Assembly (NCBI RefSeq): GCF_018130765.1
Contig: NZ_JAFCJZ010000030.1
Coordinates: 31,534-95,533 of the forward strand
Direction: 5' to 3'
From: Bradyrhizobium iriomotense
Lineage (GTDB): Bacteria > Pseudomonadota > Alphaproteobacteria > Rhizobiales > Xanthobacteraceae
DNA length: 64,000 bases
The notes below the pieces were generated by a model, which did no database searches, was not told the origin of the DNA, and worked only from the letters and a program-made list of their open reading frames with translations. The first letter of the stretch is position 1. Every line of letters begins with the position of its first letter. Shown here piece by piece: positions 33,082 through 41,202 of this stretch. The translations under genes were made by a program, and so were the position numbers.

Positions 33082-34206
33082 ATGTCGAGTCCGACCCGCC
33101 GCATCGCGTCCGGAACGCCCCGCGCTGCGATCGCCACCACACTCACCTTCCTCGCCCTCACTTTGGGAGCCCGTGCCGGCATGGCCGAGACCTTCGCCTA
33201 TGTCGGCAACGCCGACAGCAACGACATCAGCGTGTTCAAGCTGGCCGAGAACGGCGAGATGACACCGGTGCAGACCGCCGCCTTCGCCGGCGTGGAGAAG
33301 CCGGGCTCCTCGACGCCGCTCGCGATCACGCCCGACCACCGCGTGCTGATCGCCGGCGTCCGCTCGCAGCCGTTCCAGGCGGTGAGCTTTTCGATCGACC
33401 CCAAGACGGGCCAGCTCAGCCATATCGGCAACGGGCCGCTCGCCGACAGCATGGCCCACATTGCTACCGATCGCGGCGGCAAGGTGCTGTTCAGCGCCTC
33501 TTATGGCGGCAACAAGGTCGCGGTGAATCCGCTTGGAGCGAACGGCGTGGTTGCTGCGCCGACGCAGGTGATCCCGACCGGGCTGAACGCGCACGCCTTC
33601 CTGCCCTCGCCCGACAACCGCTTCGTGTTCGCAACCAATCTCGGCTCCGACCAGGTGCTGAGCTTTGCATTCGAGCCCACCACCGGCGCGCTCACGCCGA
33701 GCGATCCGCCGGCCTACAAGCTGCCGGAAAAATCGGGGCCGCGGCACTTCGTGTTTCACCCCAATGGCAAGTTCGTCTATCTCCTCCACGAGCTGAACGG
33801 CGATGTCGCCGCGTTCACCTATGAAGCCAGGAGCGGCGCATGGGACGAGATCCAGCGCACCACCGCGCTGCCTGAAGGGTTCACCGGAAAACCCTGGGCC
33901 GCCGATATCCACATCACGCCTGATGGCCGCTTCCTCTACGCCTCCGAGCGCACCACCAACACGATCGCCGCCTACAAGGTGGACGCAGCCAGCGGCAAGC
34001 TGACCACGATCGGCAGCGTGCCGACCGAGAAGCAGCCCCGCGCCTTCAACATCGATCCCAGCGGGCGTTACCTTGCCGCGGTCGGTGAACTCTCCGACGG
34101 CATGACCGTCTATGCGATCGACCAGGGCAGCGGCGCGCTGGCCAAGCTGAAATCCTACCCCACCGGCAAGAAGCCGAACTGGGTGGAATTCCTGAGCCTG
34201 CCGTGA
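33082..34206 (+). CDS. Exported beta-propeller lactonase-like protein (YbhE/YncE type)
   Basis: The ATG at 33082 with GAGGAGA upstream gives 374 aa and a signal peptide (IATTLTFLALTLGARAGMAE). The mature part is a seven-bladed propeller with repeated strands such as FAYVGNADSNDISVFKL, HAFLPSPDNRFVFATNLGSDQVLSF, HFVFHPNGKFVYLLHELNGDVAAF and FLYASERTTNTIAAYKVD. This matches the 6-phosphogluconolactonase-like family (Pfam lactonase). An exported copy is unlikely to work in the pentose phosphate pathway, so the true substrate is unclear. The frame upstream of 33082 is open but has no start signal. Confidence 0.9.
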   Translation: MSSPTRRIASGTPRAAIATTLTFLALTLGARAGMAETFAYVGNADSNDISVFKLAENGEMTPVQTAAFAGVEKPGSSTPLAITPDHRVLIAGVRSQPFQAVSFSIDPKTGQLSHIGNGPLADSMAHIATDRGGKVLFSASYGGNKVAVNPLGANGVVAAPTQVIPTGLNAHAFLPSPDNRFVFATNLGSDQVLSFAFEPTTGALTPSDPPAYKLPEKSGPRHFVFHPNGKFVYLLHELNGDVAAFTYEARSGAWDEIQRTTALPEGFTGKPWAADIHITPDGRFLYASERTTNTIAAYKVDAASGKLTTIGSVPTEKQPRAFNIDPSGRYLAAVGELSDGMTVYAIDQGSGALAKLKSYPTGKKPNWVEFLSLP

Positions 34207-34265
34207 AGGGACGCGACCGACCTACGTAAACATCCGTAATTTCGCAGACCCTGCGTTGTCGTCAT

Positions 34266-34445
34266 ATGGCGGTCATGGACCGCCATATCCTCTTCAAATG
34301 CCCTCAGACCGGCATGAACGTGCAGCATCGGCTCGACGACGCGCCGGCCGATCGCACGCACGTGTCCGTGTCGTGCCCGGCCTGCACGCGGCTGCATCTG
34401 ATCGACCGTTCCACCGGCAGGCTTCTCGGCGATCGCCGGAGCTGA
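34266..34445 (+). CDS. Small zinc-ribbon-like protein
   Basis: A 59-codon frame from the ATG at 34266 (or 34275) encodes two Cys-containing knuckles: FKCPQTGMNVQH and VSCPACTRLHLI. Three cysteines plus a nearby His suggest a single zinc site. Short MDRHILF-CP-TGM-VQ proteins like this recur in Bradyrhizobium to my knowledge, function unknown. It is followed by an MFP gene in the same direction. Another frame over the same bases is Arg/Ala-rich shadow. Confidence 0.7.
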   Translation: MAVMDRHILFKCPQTGMNVQHRLDDAPADRTHVSVSCPACTRLHLIDRSTGRLLGDRRS

Positions 34446-34610
34446 GCGGTCCCCTCGGGGCCAGCTTGGCCGGCAGCGAACCTGTTTCCTAATTCCGCGA
34501 CTAATCAAGGACTTGCCGTGTCAGCTCGGGCGGCGCGGCATCCCGCTTTGGGACAACGCTGCCGTAGTCCGGGCCCCCGCCATCTGCTATCGCTTGGAGG
34601 CATAGCCCCC

Positions 34611-35516
34611 GTGGAATTTCCAATGCGCCCTTTGTCCCGTGCCGTCGTTCGAAGCCTGTATCCCGCCGCCATCGCCGGAGCGCTCGTCCTCGGCGTGCAA
34701 GGCGCGCCTGCCGCCGACGACGACGCGCCCAAGGGGCCGGCGGTCACGGTGCTCAAGGTCGCAAAGTCGTGCTTCTCCGACATCGTCGAGGCCACCGGCA
34801 CCATCATCGCGCGCGAGGAAACCTCGGTGCGGCCCGAACGTCCGGGCCTGAAGGTGACGGAGGTTCTGGCCGAAGCCGGCGACACCACCACGGCCGGCCA
34901 GGTGCTGGCACGCCTGGCGCTGCCCGAAGGCGGCACGCTTCAGGTTACCGCTCCCGTGGCGGGCGTGATCGCCACCTCCACGGCCCAGATCGGCAGTTTC
35001 GCCTCGGCCAAGGGCGAGGCGCTGTTCACCATCGTGGCACGCAGCGAATACGATCTCGTCGGCCTGGTCGCGACCACCGACGTGCGCAAGCTCGCCGTCA
35101 ACCAGCCGGCGACCGTGCGGATCGCCGGCGCCGGCGACCTCGAGGGCAAGGTGCGCCGCATCGGGCCGACCGTCGAGCCGAACATCCAGCAGGGCATGGT
35201 CTATATCGGCATCTCCTCGCAGAAGCGGCTGCTGCTGAATGCGAGCGGGCGCGCGCTGATCAAGACCGGCCAGAGCTGCAACGTCGCGGTGCCGCTCACC
35301 GCCGTGCAATATTCGTCCGCCGGCACCGTGGTGCAGGTGATCCGCCGCAACCGCGTCGAAACCAAGCGCGTCGAGATCGGATTGATGTCGGGCGGCAATA
35401 TCGAGGTCCGCGACGGCCTCAACGAAGGCGACGTCGTCGTCGCCCGCGCCGGCGCGCTGCTCCGCGAAGGCGATCCCGTGCGCCCGGCGATGGCGAGCGC
35501 GGAAGCGGCGAAGTAG
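34611..35516 (+). CDS. Orphan RND-type periplasmic adaptor
   Basis: GGAGG at 34596-34600 favours the GTG at 34611 (301 aa); the ATG at 34623 is an alternative. A signal peptide (LYPAAIAGALVLGVQGAPAA) precedes an HlyD-like adaptor: KSCFSDIVEATGTIIAREE, RPGLKVTEVLAEAGDTTTAGQVLARL, a second lipoyl half (PVAGVIATSTAQIGSFAS) and a beta-barrel end (GLNEGDVVVARAGALLREGDPV). The same Cys-Phe-Ser-Asp feature is seen in the adaptor at 2890-3819. No permease follows: the next gene is a convergent pseudo-caspase. It may serve a pump encoded elsewhere. Confidence 0.88.
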   Translation: MEFPMRPLSRAVVRSLYPAAIAGALVLGVQGAPAADDDAPKGPAVTVLKVAKSCFSDIVEATGTIIAREETSVRPERPGLKVTEVLAEAGDTTTAGQVLARLALPEGGTLQVTAPVAGVIATSTAQIGSFASAKGEALFTIVARSEYDLVGLVATTDVRKLAVNQPATVRIAGAGDLEGKVRRIGPTVEPNIQQGMVYIGISSQKRLLLNASGRALIKTGQSCNVAVPLTAVQYSSAGTVVQVIRRNRVETKRVEIGLMSGGNIEVRDGLNEGDVVVARAGALLREGDPVRPAMASAEAAK

Positions 35517-35526
35517 CAGCCACGAT

Positions 35527-35697
35527 CGTGTCCCGGACGCGCTGCAGCGTGCCAAGAGCGCGTTCACGCGCGTCTTCGACGCGCTATGGCTGCTGCGCAG
35601 AGCCGGGACCCATCTCTCACCGAATGATAGGCCAAAAAGAATGGGCCCCGGCTCAGCGTCGCATCATTGCATGATGCGACGCGTCCGGGGCACGAGA
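35527..35697. repeat. Intergenic repeat, family F copy 1
   Basis: Starts cgtgtcccggacgcgctgca, contains gagccgggaccca and atgggccccggctcagcg, and ends cgcgtccggggcacgaga; the outer arms pair. It matches 60251-60387. Both copies lie between convergent genes, so they may end transcription from both sides. Confidence 0.8.
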
Positions 35698-35716
35698 CTT
35701 CGCGAAATTGAGAGAA

Positions 35717-36568
35717 CTAACCGCCGGCTTCGCCGAAATGGACGTCTTCGAGCAGCGAGGACGACACGGTCGGGACCTGGCCGCCTTCGGAGGCGCGGGA
35801 GATGGCGACGCGGGTCTTGTTGAAGACGGCTTCGGCGCTGCCGCTCTGCGCATTGAGATTGCCGAGCAGCTCGCCGACCAGCACGCTGTGCTCGCCCTTG
35901 CCGTCGTCGACGACCTTGCCGGGCGAGGCCGAGGAGAGGATCAGCGCATTGTCGGGCGCGCTGATCGGCGCGAGGCCGTGGCTGTAGGAACGGAAGCGGC
36001 GCTCGTAGGGGTTACGGCGGGAGGCGTCGACGACGACGAGCTTGGCCTTGGCGCCCTGCTCCTTCATCATCTCGAGCACGCCCTCGATGGAGACGCCGTG
36101 GCGGCGAACGTCGCTTTCCTTCCAGATCACGGCATCGACCGGCAGCATGTAGCTCTCGCGTCCGGCCTGCACGCCGAAGCCGCCGAAGAACAGCATAACG
36201 ACCGTGTCGCGCTTGATGCGGGACTTCAGGCGATTGACGGCGCGGACCATGTCGTCCTTGGTCGCGTCTTCCACCATGTCGACGTCAAAGCCGTTCTTGC
36301 GCAGGGACGAGGACAGCGCGCGGGCGTCATTGATCGACTGCGTCAGCGGCGCGCTGGCGTCGGGATAATGTCCATTGCCGATGACGAGGGCGAGGCGCGA
36401 GGTCTGGCCGATCGAGCCGGTGATCTGGTCGGTCGTGACGGCCTTGGCCGCGTCCAGCGCACGCATGTTGAGGGCAGCATGGGCACCGATCACGAGCGAC
36501 ACCGTGCCGATGAGGGCTGCGGCCACCGCGATGGTGCGTCGGGAAATGTCGAGCTGCCTTACATTCAT
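35717..36568 (-). CDS. Membrane-anchored pseudo-caspase (peptidase C14 fold)
   Basis: The 283-aa product has an N-terminal signal anchor (RRTIAVAAALIGTVSLVIGAHAAL) and a caspase p20-like domain from residue 59 (LALVIGNGHYPDASAPL). The catalytic His position is Phe131 (GGFG) and the catalytic Cys position is Ser183 (DASRRNPYERRF), exactly the same substitutions as in the 363-1910 protein. It is thus a paralogue with no expected protease activity. It lacks the Pro-rich and TPR parts. AGGAA lies upstream of the ATG. It converges with the orphan adaptor gene across a family F repeat. Confidence 0.9.
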   Translation of the reverse strand: MNVRQLDISRRTIAVAAALIGTVSLVIGAHAALNMRALDAAKAVTTDQITGSIGQTSRLALVIGNGHYPDASAPLTQSINDARALSSSLRKNGFDVDMVEDATKDDMVRAVNRLKSRIKRDTVVMLFFGGFGVQAGRESYMLPVDAVIWKESDVRRHGVSIEGVLEMMKEQGAKAKLVVVDASRRNPYERRFRSYSHGLAPISAPDNALILSSASPGKVVDDGKGEHSVLVGELLGNLNAQSGSAEAVFNKTRVAISRASEGGQVPTVSSSLLEDVHFGEAGG

Positions 36569-36990
36569 CTCGGTTCATTCCTGTCAGTGCCAAAGACCAG
36601 CCAAGCGCGCGCACACTGTTTGAGTAGCGCGATAGCGTCTTTAGGTTTGAGGGATTGGCCCGGGGAGTGCCCCCGAATTGCGCGCAATTTGCGGCGCCGC
36701 ACCAAACAAACCCTTAACCGGATATCGCCCTGCCGGCAATAGATCGTCCAAAATTTGAGCTAAGTCACTGAAGCTATTAGCTAATTCTCCAAGCCGATTT
36801 TCTCGATTGATGGCATCCCCGTACCCCTGCGGGGGCCGATCATGCAGGCTCCGTGCCTGTTATTTCCGTGACGTCCATCACATTTGTTTTTCCTGCGAAT
36901 CCGGGTAGCTTTTCAAAGACTTGCAGGGGGTGGCGGGCGGTCGGGTGCACGCTCGCCGCCCCCGGGCAAGGCCCCGCGACCAGGTATTTC
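36569..36990. other. Intergenic, upstream regions of two divergent genes
   Basis: About 420 bp between the pseudo-caspase start and the 36991 gene. The plus-strand frame of the next gene is open from 36853 but has no ribosome site. A small hairpin (ccccgtacccctgcggggg) is present near 36820. No promoter stood out. Confidence 0.45.
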
Positions 36991-38721
36991 ATGAGCTTTC
37001 ATTATTTTGCCGGCGCCGCCTGCCGGGCGCTGACGGCGCGGAAGGACGGCCCCTCTCTTTATGAGGTCTGCGATCCCGTGCTGGCGGCCAGCGCCAGCGG
37101 CGATCCGCATCTGGCAAAATTCTACAAGACCGCGCTCGGCAATCCCGCATTGCGGATGCTGCTGCGGCGCGCCGGACTGCCCGAGCTTCGCGACGAGGCG
37201 AAGCTGACCCGGCTGCGCGAGGCGCTCACTCGCGCCCGCGATGATGCCGAGCCGGATTGGGTGGCGGTCGGCCAGCCCGTGGCCGATCTCGTCGACAGCA
37301 TCGCGCTCGACCATCCCAAGCCGCCGCCGGCAATGTTCACCGGCACCATGCCGCAGACCTCAGAGATCGACGGCGTGATCCGCGACTGCGCGCAGCACCT
37401 GCTCGGCTCGTACCGCAAGAACGGCTTCCTGCCGACCTATGCCGCCTTCAACCTGATCGGCGATCCCGATTTTCGCGGACGCGAGCTGATCATGGCGCTG
37501 ACGGGGCTGAACGCGCGCGGCTACAGGAACTCCTCGCTGCTGTTCAACCTCGCGCGCGTCTTCATTGCACGCTCGCCCGCGTCCGCCGTCGTCAATCCGC
37601 CCTGGAAAGGCATCGCCGAGCCGATGTGGGAGCCGGTGCAGATCCGTCACCGCTCGGCCTATTACGATGCGTTCTTCATCGAGGCGCTGCTCAGCTATGT
37701 CGAGACCGGGCTCGCCTCGCCAACGGACAAGACGGCGGCGGAGCGCGCGATCGCCGACATGGTCGATTTCTGCGTCAATATCAGCCGCGAAGAGGTCGAG
37801 GGCACGGACGGCGCGCGCTTCAACGTCATCACGGCGCTGGCACCGGCGCCGCATCCGCGCTTTTCCCGCTTCTTCGCCCAGATCAAGCAGGAGCTCGGCT
37901 TCGGCATCTATGTGCCGGATTGCGACACCACGGCGTGCTCGATCTCGGCGGCGACACAGGCCGGCTGCCTTGATGCGATCATCGACCAGCCGCTGCTGGA
38001 TTTCTACGCCGGCTACCAGGTGCGGGCCGGCGTCAACGAACCGCGCGTGACCGTGCCGCTCAACGACAACATCGACTACGAGGGCGGGGTCGCCACCTGG
38101 ATCGACAATCTCAGGGGCGAGCGGCCCTATGGCAATGATCTCGATCCGACGCTCAACCTCGACATTCTCGAGGTGAGCTTCCGCAATTTGGCGCGCTGGA
38201 AGGTTTTGGAGACTCCGGCGCGACTCGCCACCGTGCATCGGATCATCGGTTTCCAAAAGCGGCTGGCGGCGAGCGGCGCCTTCGCCAATCCGCGCTCGCA
38301 CATCTATTATCTGCCGGAGCTCTACAGCGCCTATTTCGGCCGCTGCTACGCAGCGTTCCTGGCGCTGCCGCTGGCGGCGCAGGCGGCGATCGATCCCGAC
38401 GGCGATTTCGATTTCATCCGCCATCGCGTGCTCTCCTACGTCAAGGGCGAACTGATGGCCGCAGAGATGAACGTGTTCGACGCCGCGCTGGCGCTGATCG
38501 CGCTCGGCCATCTCGGCGCCGACCCGCGTGCCTTTGCACCGGCATTGAACGTCATCATCGCAAGCCTCGGTGAAGGCGGCCGTCGCGGCCCGTTCCGCGC
38601 CTATGAATGGAACAAGATGAAGACGCCGACGCGGATCCTGGTGGGTGGGTCGGAGGTGACCTCGGCGTTCGTGCTGATGGGGCTGGCGGTAGCAAAGCGG
38701 GCGATGGCGGGGCGGGGGTAG
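36991..38721 (+). CDS. Putative terpenoid-cyclase-like alpha/alpha-toroid protein with DxDTT motif
   Basis: From the ATG at 36991 the product is 576 aa with no signal peptide. Three features recall the alpha/alpha-toroid of class II terpene cyclases and prenyltransferase-like proteins: VPDCDTTACSISAA with D310-C-D-T-T, a following GGVATWIDN, and DLDPTLNLDILEVSF, then YYLPELYSAYFGRCY. Class II cyclases use DxDD as the general acid; a DxDTT variant has been reported in bacterial drimenyl-diphosphate-type cyclases, as I recall. No isoprenoid gene is adjacent. The family call is inference from motifs; it may be a non-enzymatic toroid protein. Confidence 0.6.
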   Translation: MSFHYFAGAACRALTARKDGPSLYEVCDPVLAASASGDPHLAKFYKTALGNPALRMLLRRAGLPELRDEAKLTRLREALTRARDDAEPDWVAVGQPVADLVDSIALDHPKPPPAMFTGTMPQTSEIDGVIRDCAQHLLGSYRKNGFLPTYAAFNLIGDPDFRGRELIMALTGLNARGYRNSSLLFNLARVFIARSPASAVVNPPWKGIAEPMWEPVQIRHRSAYYDAFFIEALLSYVETGLASPTDKTAAERAIADMVDFCVNISREEVEGTDGARFNVITALAPAPHPRFSRFFAQIKQELGFGIYVPDCDTTACSISAATQAGCLDAIIDQPLLDFYAGYQVRAGVNEPRVTVPLNDNIDYEGGVATWIDNLRGERPYGNDLDPTLNLDILEVSFRNLARWKVLETPARLATVHRIIGFQKRLAASGAFANPRSHIYYLPELYSAYFGRCYAAFLALPLAAQAAIDPDGDFDFIRHRVLSYVKGELMAAEMNVFDAALALIALGHLGADPRAFAPALNVIIASLGEGGRRGPFRAYEWNKMKTPTRILVGGSEVTSAFVLMGLAVAKRAMAGRG

Positions 38722-38726
38722 GTCTC

Positions 38727-38811
38727 GTAGGGTGGGCAAAGGCGCGCTCTTCGCGCGCCGTGCCCACCATCTTCCACGGCGCTAGCCGTGGTGGGCACAC
38801 TCCGCTTTGCC
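38727..38811. repeat. Intergenic repeat, family E copy 1
   Basis: gtagggtgggcaaaggcgcg, then gtgcccaccatcttcc, and later gtgggcacactccgctttgcc. Similar to 46319-46408. It lies six bases after the 36991-38721 gene and is self-complementary. Confidence 0.75.
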
Positions 38812-38936
38812 AATACGAGACCTTGCGCAATGACAGGAAGTTGAAAGCCCAACTGTCAGGCATATGCTGGTCCGGCGGCCAAAAGCCGACCACAATTGCG
38901 CGGCTTATCGAGATTTTCCTGAACACCTGGACCGGC

Positions 38937-39659
38937 ATGCTGCGAAAAGTCCTGATTGCGCTGTCCTTGCTCGCCCCATCGCTCGCCCTGGCCGCCGACA
39001 TCACCGGCACGGCGAAGGTCCGCGACGGCGATTCCGTCGTGATCGGCAACACGCGAGTCCGGCTCGGCGGCATCGACGCGCCATCGTCCGACCAGCTCTG
39101 TCTCAACACCAAGAGCGAGCGCTGGACCTGTGGCGTGGCCGCGCGCGAGGAACTCGCCAAATACACCGAGGGCAAGAACTGGGTCTGCCACACCCGTGCG
39201 ATCGACCGGCGCGGCCGCACGGTCGCGCGCTGCGAGGTCGGCGGCGAGGACATCCAGAAATGGCTGGTGCGCAACGGCTGGGCACTGGCCTACACCCGCG
39301 TCTCCCATGACTACGACGCCGACGAAGCCGCCGCGCGTGAGGCCAAGGCCGGCATGTGGCAAGGCGCCTTCATCGCGCCCTGGGACTGGCGCGTGCGCAA
39401 CAAGAAGACCGCCATCCTGGGCGCCACCAAGCCGCCGGAGGGAGCGCATGCCGTGCTGCTCGCCTCCGCCTCGGGGCCGGTCGCGCCCTCGCCGGACTGC
39501 ACCATCAAGGGCAATGTGAACAGCACCGGCGAGTGCATCTATCACCAGCCGACCAGCCGCTGGTACACCCAGATCAAGATGAAGATCAGCAAGGGCACCC
39601 GCTGGTTCTGCTCGGTGGAGGAGGCGGAAGCCGCCGGGTGTCGGGAAACCAAGAGATAA
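38937..39659 (+). CDS. Exported SNase-like nuclease (thermonuclease family)
   Basis: The ATG at 38937 gives 240 aa with a signal peptide (VLIALSLLAPSLALAAD). Residues about 22-145 form a staphylococcal-nuclease-like OB fold: KVRDGDSVVIGNTRVRLGGIDAPSSDQ, then CHTRAIDRRGRTVARCEV and DIQKWLVRNGWALAY. The Arg and acidic residues of the active site can be seen in VRLGGID and RGRTVARC. The last 90 residues are an extra domain with Cys residues (DCTIKGNVNSTGECIYH and WFCSVEEAEAAGC), seen in many alphaproteobacterial homologues. It probably acts outside the cytoplasm. Confidence 0.88.
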   Translation: MLRKVLIALSLLAPSLALAADITGTAKVRDGDSVVIGNTRVRLGGIDAPSSDQLCLNTKSERWTCGVAAREELAKYTEGKNWVCHTRAIDRRGRTVARCEVGGEDIQKWLVRNGWALAYTRVSHDYDADEAAAREAKAGMWQGAFIAPWDWRVRNKKTAILGATKPPEGAHAVLLASASGPVAPSPDCTIKGNVNSTGECIYHQPTSRWYTQIKMKISKGTRWFCSVEEAEAAGCRETKR

Positions 39660-39764
39660 GAGCCCCAGACCTGCGTTTTGCGCGCTTTTCTTGGCGTCCA
39701 ACGCCGCGTAATAGTGAGACTCAGCAACCCACCATCCTGTTCTCAAGCAACAAGGACCAATGCA

Positions 39765-40952
39765 ATGACCGTTCGCGCGGGCCGGGAATTTCTGGCCATC
39801 CCCGGGCCCACCACGATGCCCGACGAGGTGCTGCGGGCGATGCACCGTCCGGCGATCGACATCTACTCCAAGGAGATGCACGAGCTGACCGATACCCTGC
39901 TCGCGGACATCTCGAAGCTGTTTGCGACCAAGGGCAAATCCTACATCTACATCGCCAACGGTCACGGCGCCTGGGAAGCGGCGCTGAGCAACGTGCTGTC
40001 GCGCGGCGATAAGGTGCTGGTGCTGGAGAGCGGACGCTTCGCGATCGGCTGGGGCAATGCGGCCGCGCTGATGGGCGCCGAGGTCGAGGTGCTCAAGGGT
40101 GACTGGCGCCGCGCGGTGCGGCCGCACGAGGTCGAAGAACGCCTGCGCCGCGACAAGGAGCACAAGATCAAGGCCGTCGTCGTCGTCCAGGTCGACACGG
40201 CCTCGGGCGTGCAGAACGACATCGAGGCGATCGGCAAGGCGATCAAGGCGAGCGGCCATCCCGCGCTGTATATGGTCGACACCGTCGCCTCGCTCGGCTG
40301 CATGCCGTTCGAGATGGACAAATGGGGCGTTGACGTCGCGATGTCCGGCTCGCAGAAGGGCCTGATGACGCCGCCCGGCCTCGGCTTCGTCTCCGCCAAT
40401 GCGCGCGCGCTCGAGGTGCACAAGAAGGCGAACATGTCGACGCCCTATTGGAGCTGGAGCGAGCGCGAGGGCACCGAGAACTATCGCAAATATGCCGGCA
40501 CCGCGCCGGTGCATCTGTTGTTCGCGCTGCGCAAGGCGATCGACCTCTTGCACGAGGAAGGGCTTGAAAACGCCTTCCGCCGCCACAGCCTGCTCGGCGA
40601 AGCCGCGCGCCGCGCGGTTGCGATGTGGTCGGAGGGCCAGGTACTCGGCTTCAACGTCGCGGAGGCCAGCGAGCGCTCCAACACCGTGACCACGGTGACC
40701 ATGGGCAACGGCCACGATCCCGCAGTGCTGCAGCGCTATTGCAAAGACAAATGCGGCGTCGTGCTCGGCACCGGCATCGGCGATCTCTCCGGACAAGCCT
40801 TCCGCATTGCCCATATGGGGCATGTGAACGCGCCAATGCTGCTCGGTACGCTGGGGGTGATTGAGATCGGCTTGAACGCGCTGAAGATCCCGCATGGCAA
40901 GGGCGGGCTTGAGGCGGCGGTCGCGTATCTCGGTGAAGAGGTGGCGGCGTAA
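39765..40952 (+). CDS. Class V aminotransferase (serine/alanine-glyoxylate type)
   Basis: The 395-aa product from the ATG at 39765 is a fold-type I PLP enzyme of class V. The PLP lysine is Lys198 in SGSQKGLMTPPGLGF. The start (FLAIPGPTTMPDEVLRAMHRPAIDIYSKEM) and YWSWSEREGTENYRKYAGTAPVHLLFAL match serine-glyoxylate and alanine-glyoxylate aminotransferases, which make hydroxypyruvate or pyruvate plus glycine. No other serine-cycle gene is adjacent, so a stand-alone role in glyoxylate detoxification or photorespiratory-type metabolism is likely. Confidence 0.9.
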   Translation: MTVRAGREFLAIPGPTTMPDEVLRAMHRPAIDIYSKEMHELTDTLLADISKLFATKGKSYIYIANGHGAWEAALSNVLSRGDKVLVLESGRFAIGWGNAAALMGAEVEVLKGDWRRAVRPHEVEERLRRDKEHKIKAVVVVQVDTASGVQNDIEAIGKAIKASGHPALYMVDTVASLGCMPFEMDKWGVDVAMSGSQKGLMTPPGLGFVSANARALEVHKKANMSTPYWSWSEREGTENYRKYAGTAPVHLLFALRKAIDLLHEEGLENAFRRHSLLGEAARRAVAMWSEGQVLGFNVAEASERSNTVTTVTMGNGHDPAVLQRYCKDKCGVVLGTGIGDLSGQAFRIAHMGHVNAPMLLGTLGVIEIGLNALKIPHGKGGLEAAVAYLGEEVAA

Positions 40953-40966
40953 GGCGCCGGTTTCTT

Positions 40967-41115
40967 CCTTCTCCCCTTGCGGGAGAAGGTGGCGCGAAGC
41001 GCCGGATGAGGGGTTGTTTCCGCGAACTCAACAAGCAGTTTCGCACGCGGAGAGATACCCCTCACCCGTCTCGCCGCTCCGCGGCGAGCCACCCTCTCCC
41101 GCAAGGGGAGAGGGG
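40967..41115. repeat. Palindromic intergenic repeat, family C
   Basis: ccttctccccttgcgggaga and an inverted mate at the far end (ctctcccgcaaggggagagg), with inner gcgcgaagcgccggatgagg. It lies 14 bp after the aminotransferase gene. Confidence 0.75.
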
Positions 41116-41128
41116 AAGATCGGCGCTC

Positions 41129-41202
41129 GTAGCCCGGGTGAACGAAGCGACACCCGGGATGCTGCGCGAGGCCCCGCATGTCGCTTTGCTCATGCGGGCT
41201 AC
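41129..41202. repeat. Palindromic intergenic repeat overlapping a stop codon
   Basis: gtagcccgggtgaacgaagc to catgcgggctac: outer arms gtagccc and gggctac pair. The last bases contain the stop codon (41199-41201) of the minus-strand gene that ends here. Confidence 0.65.
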
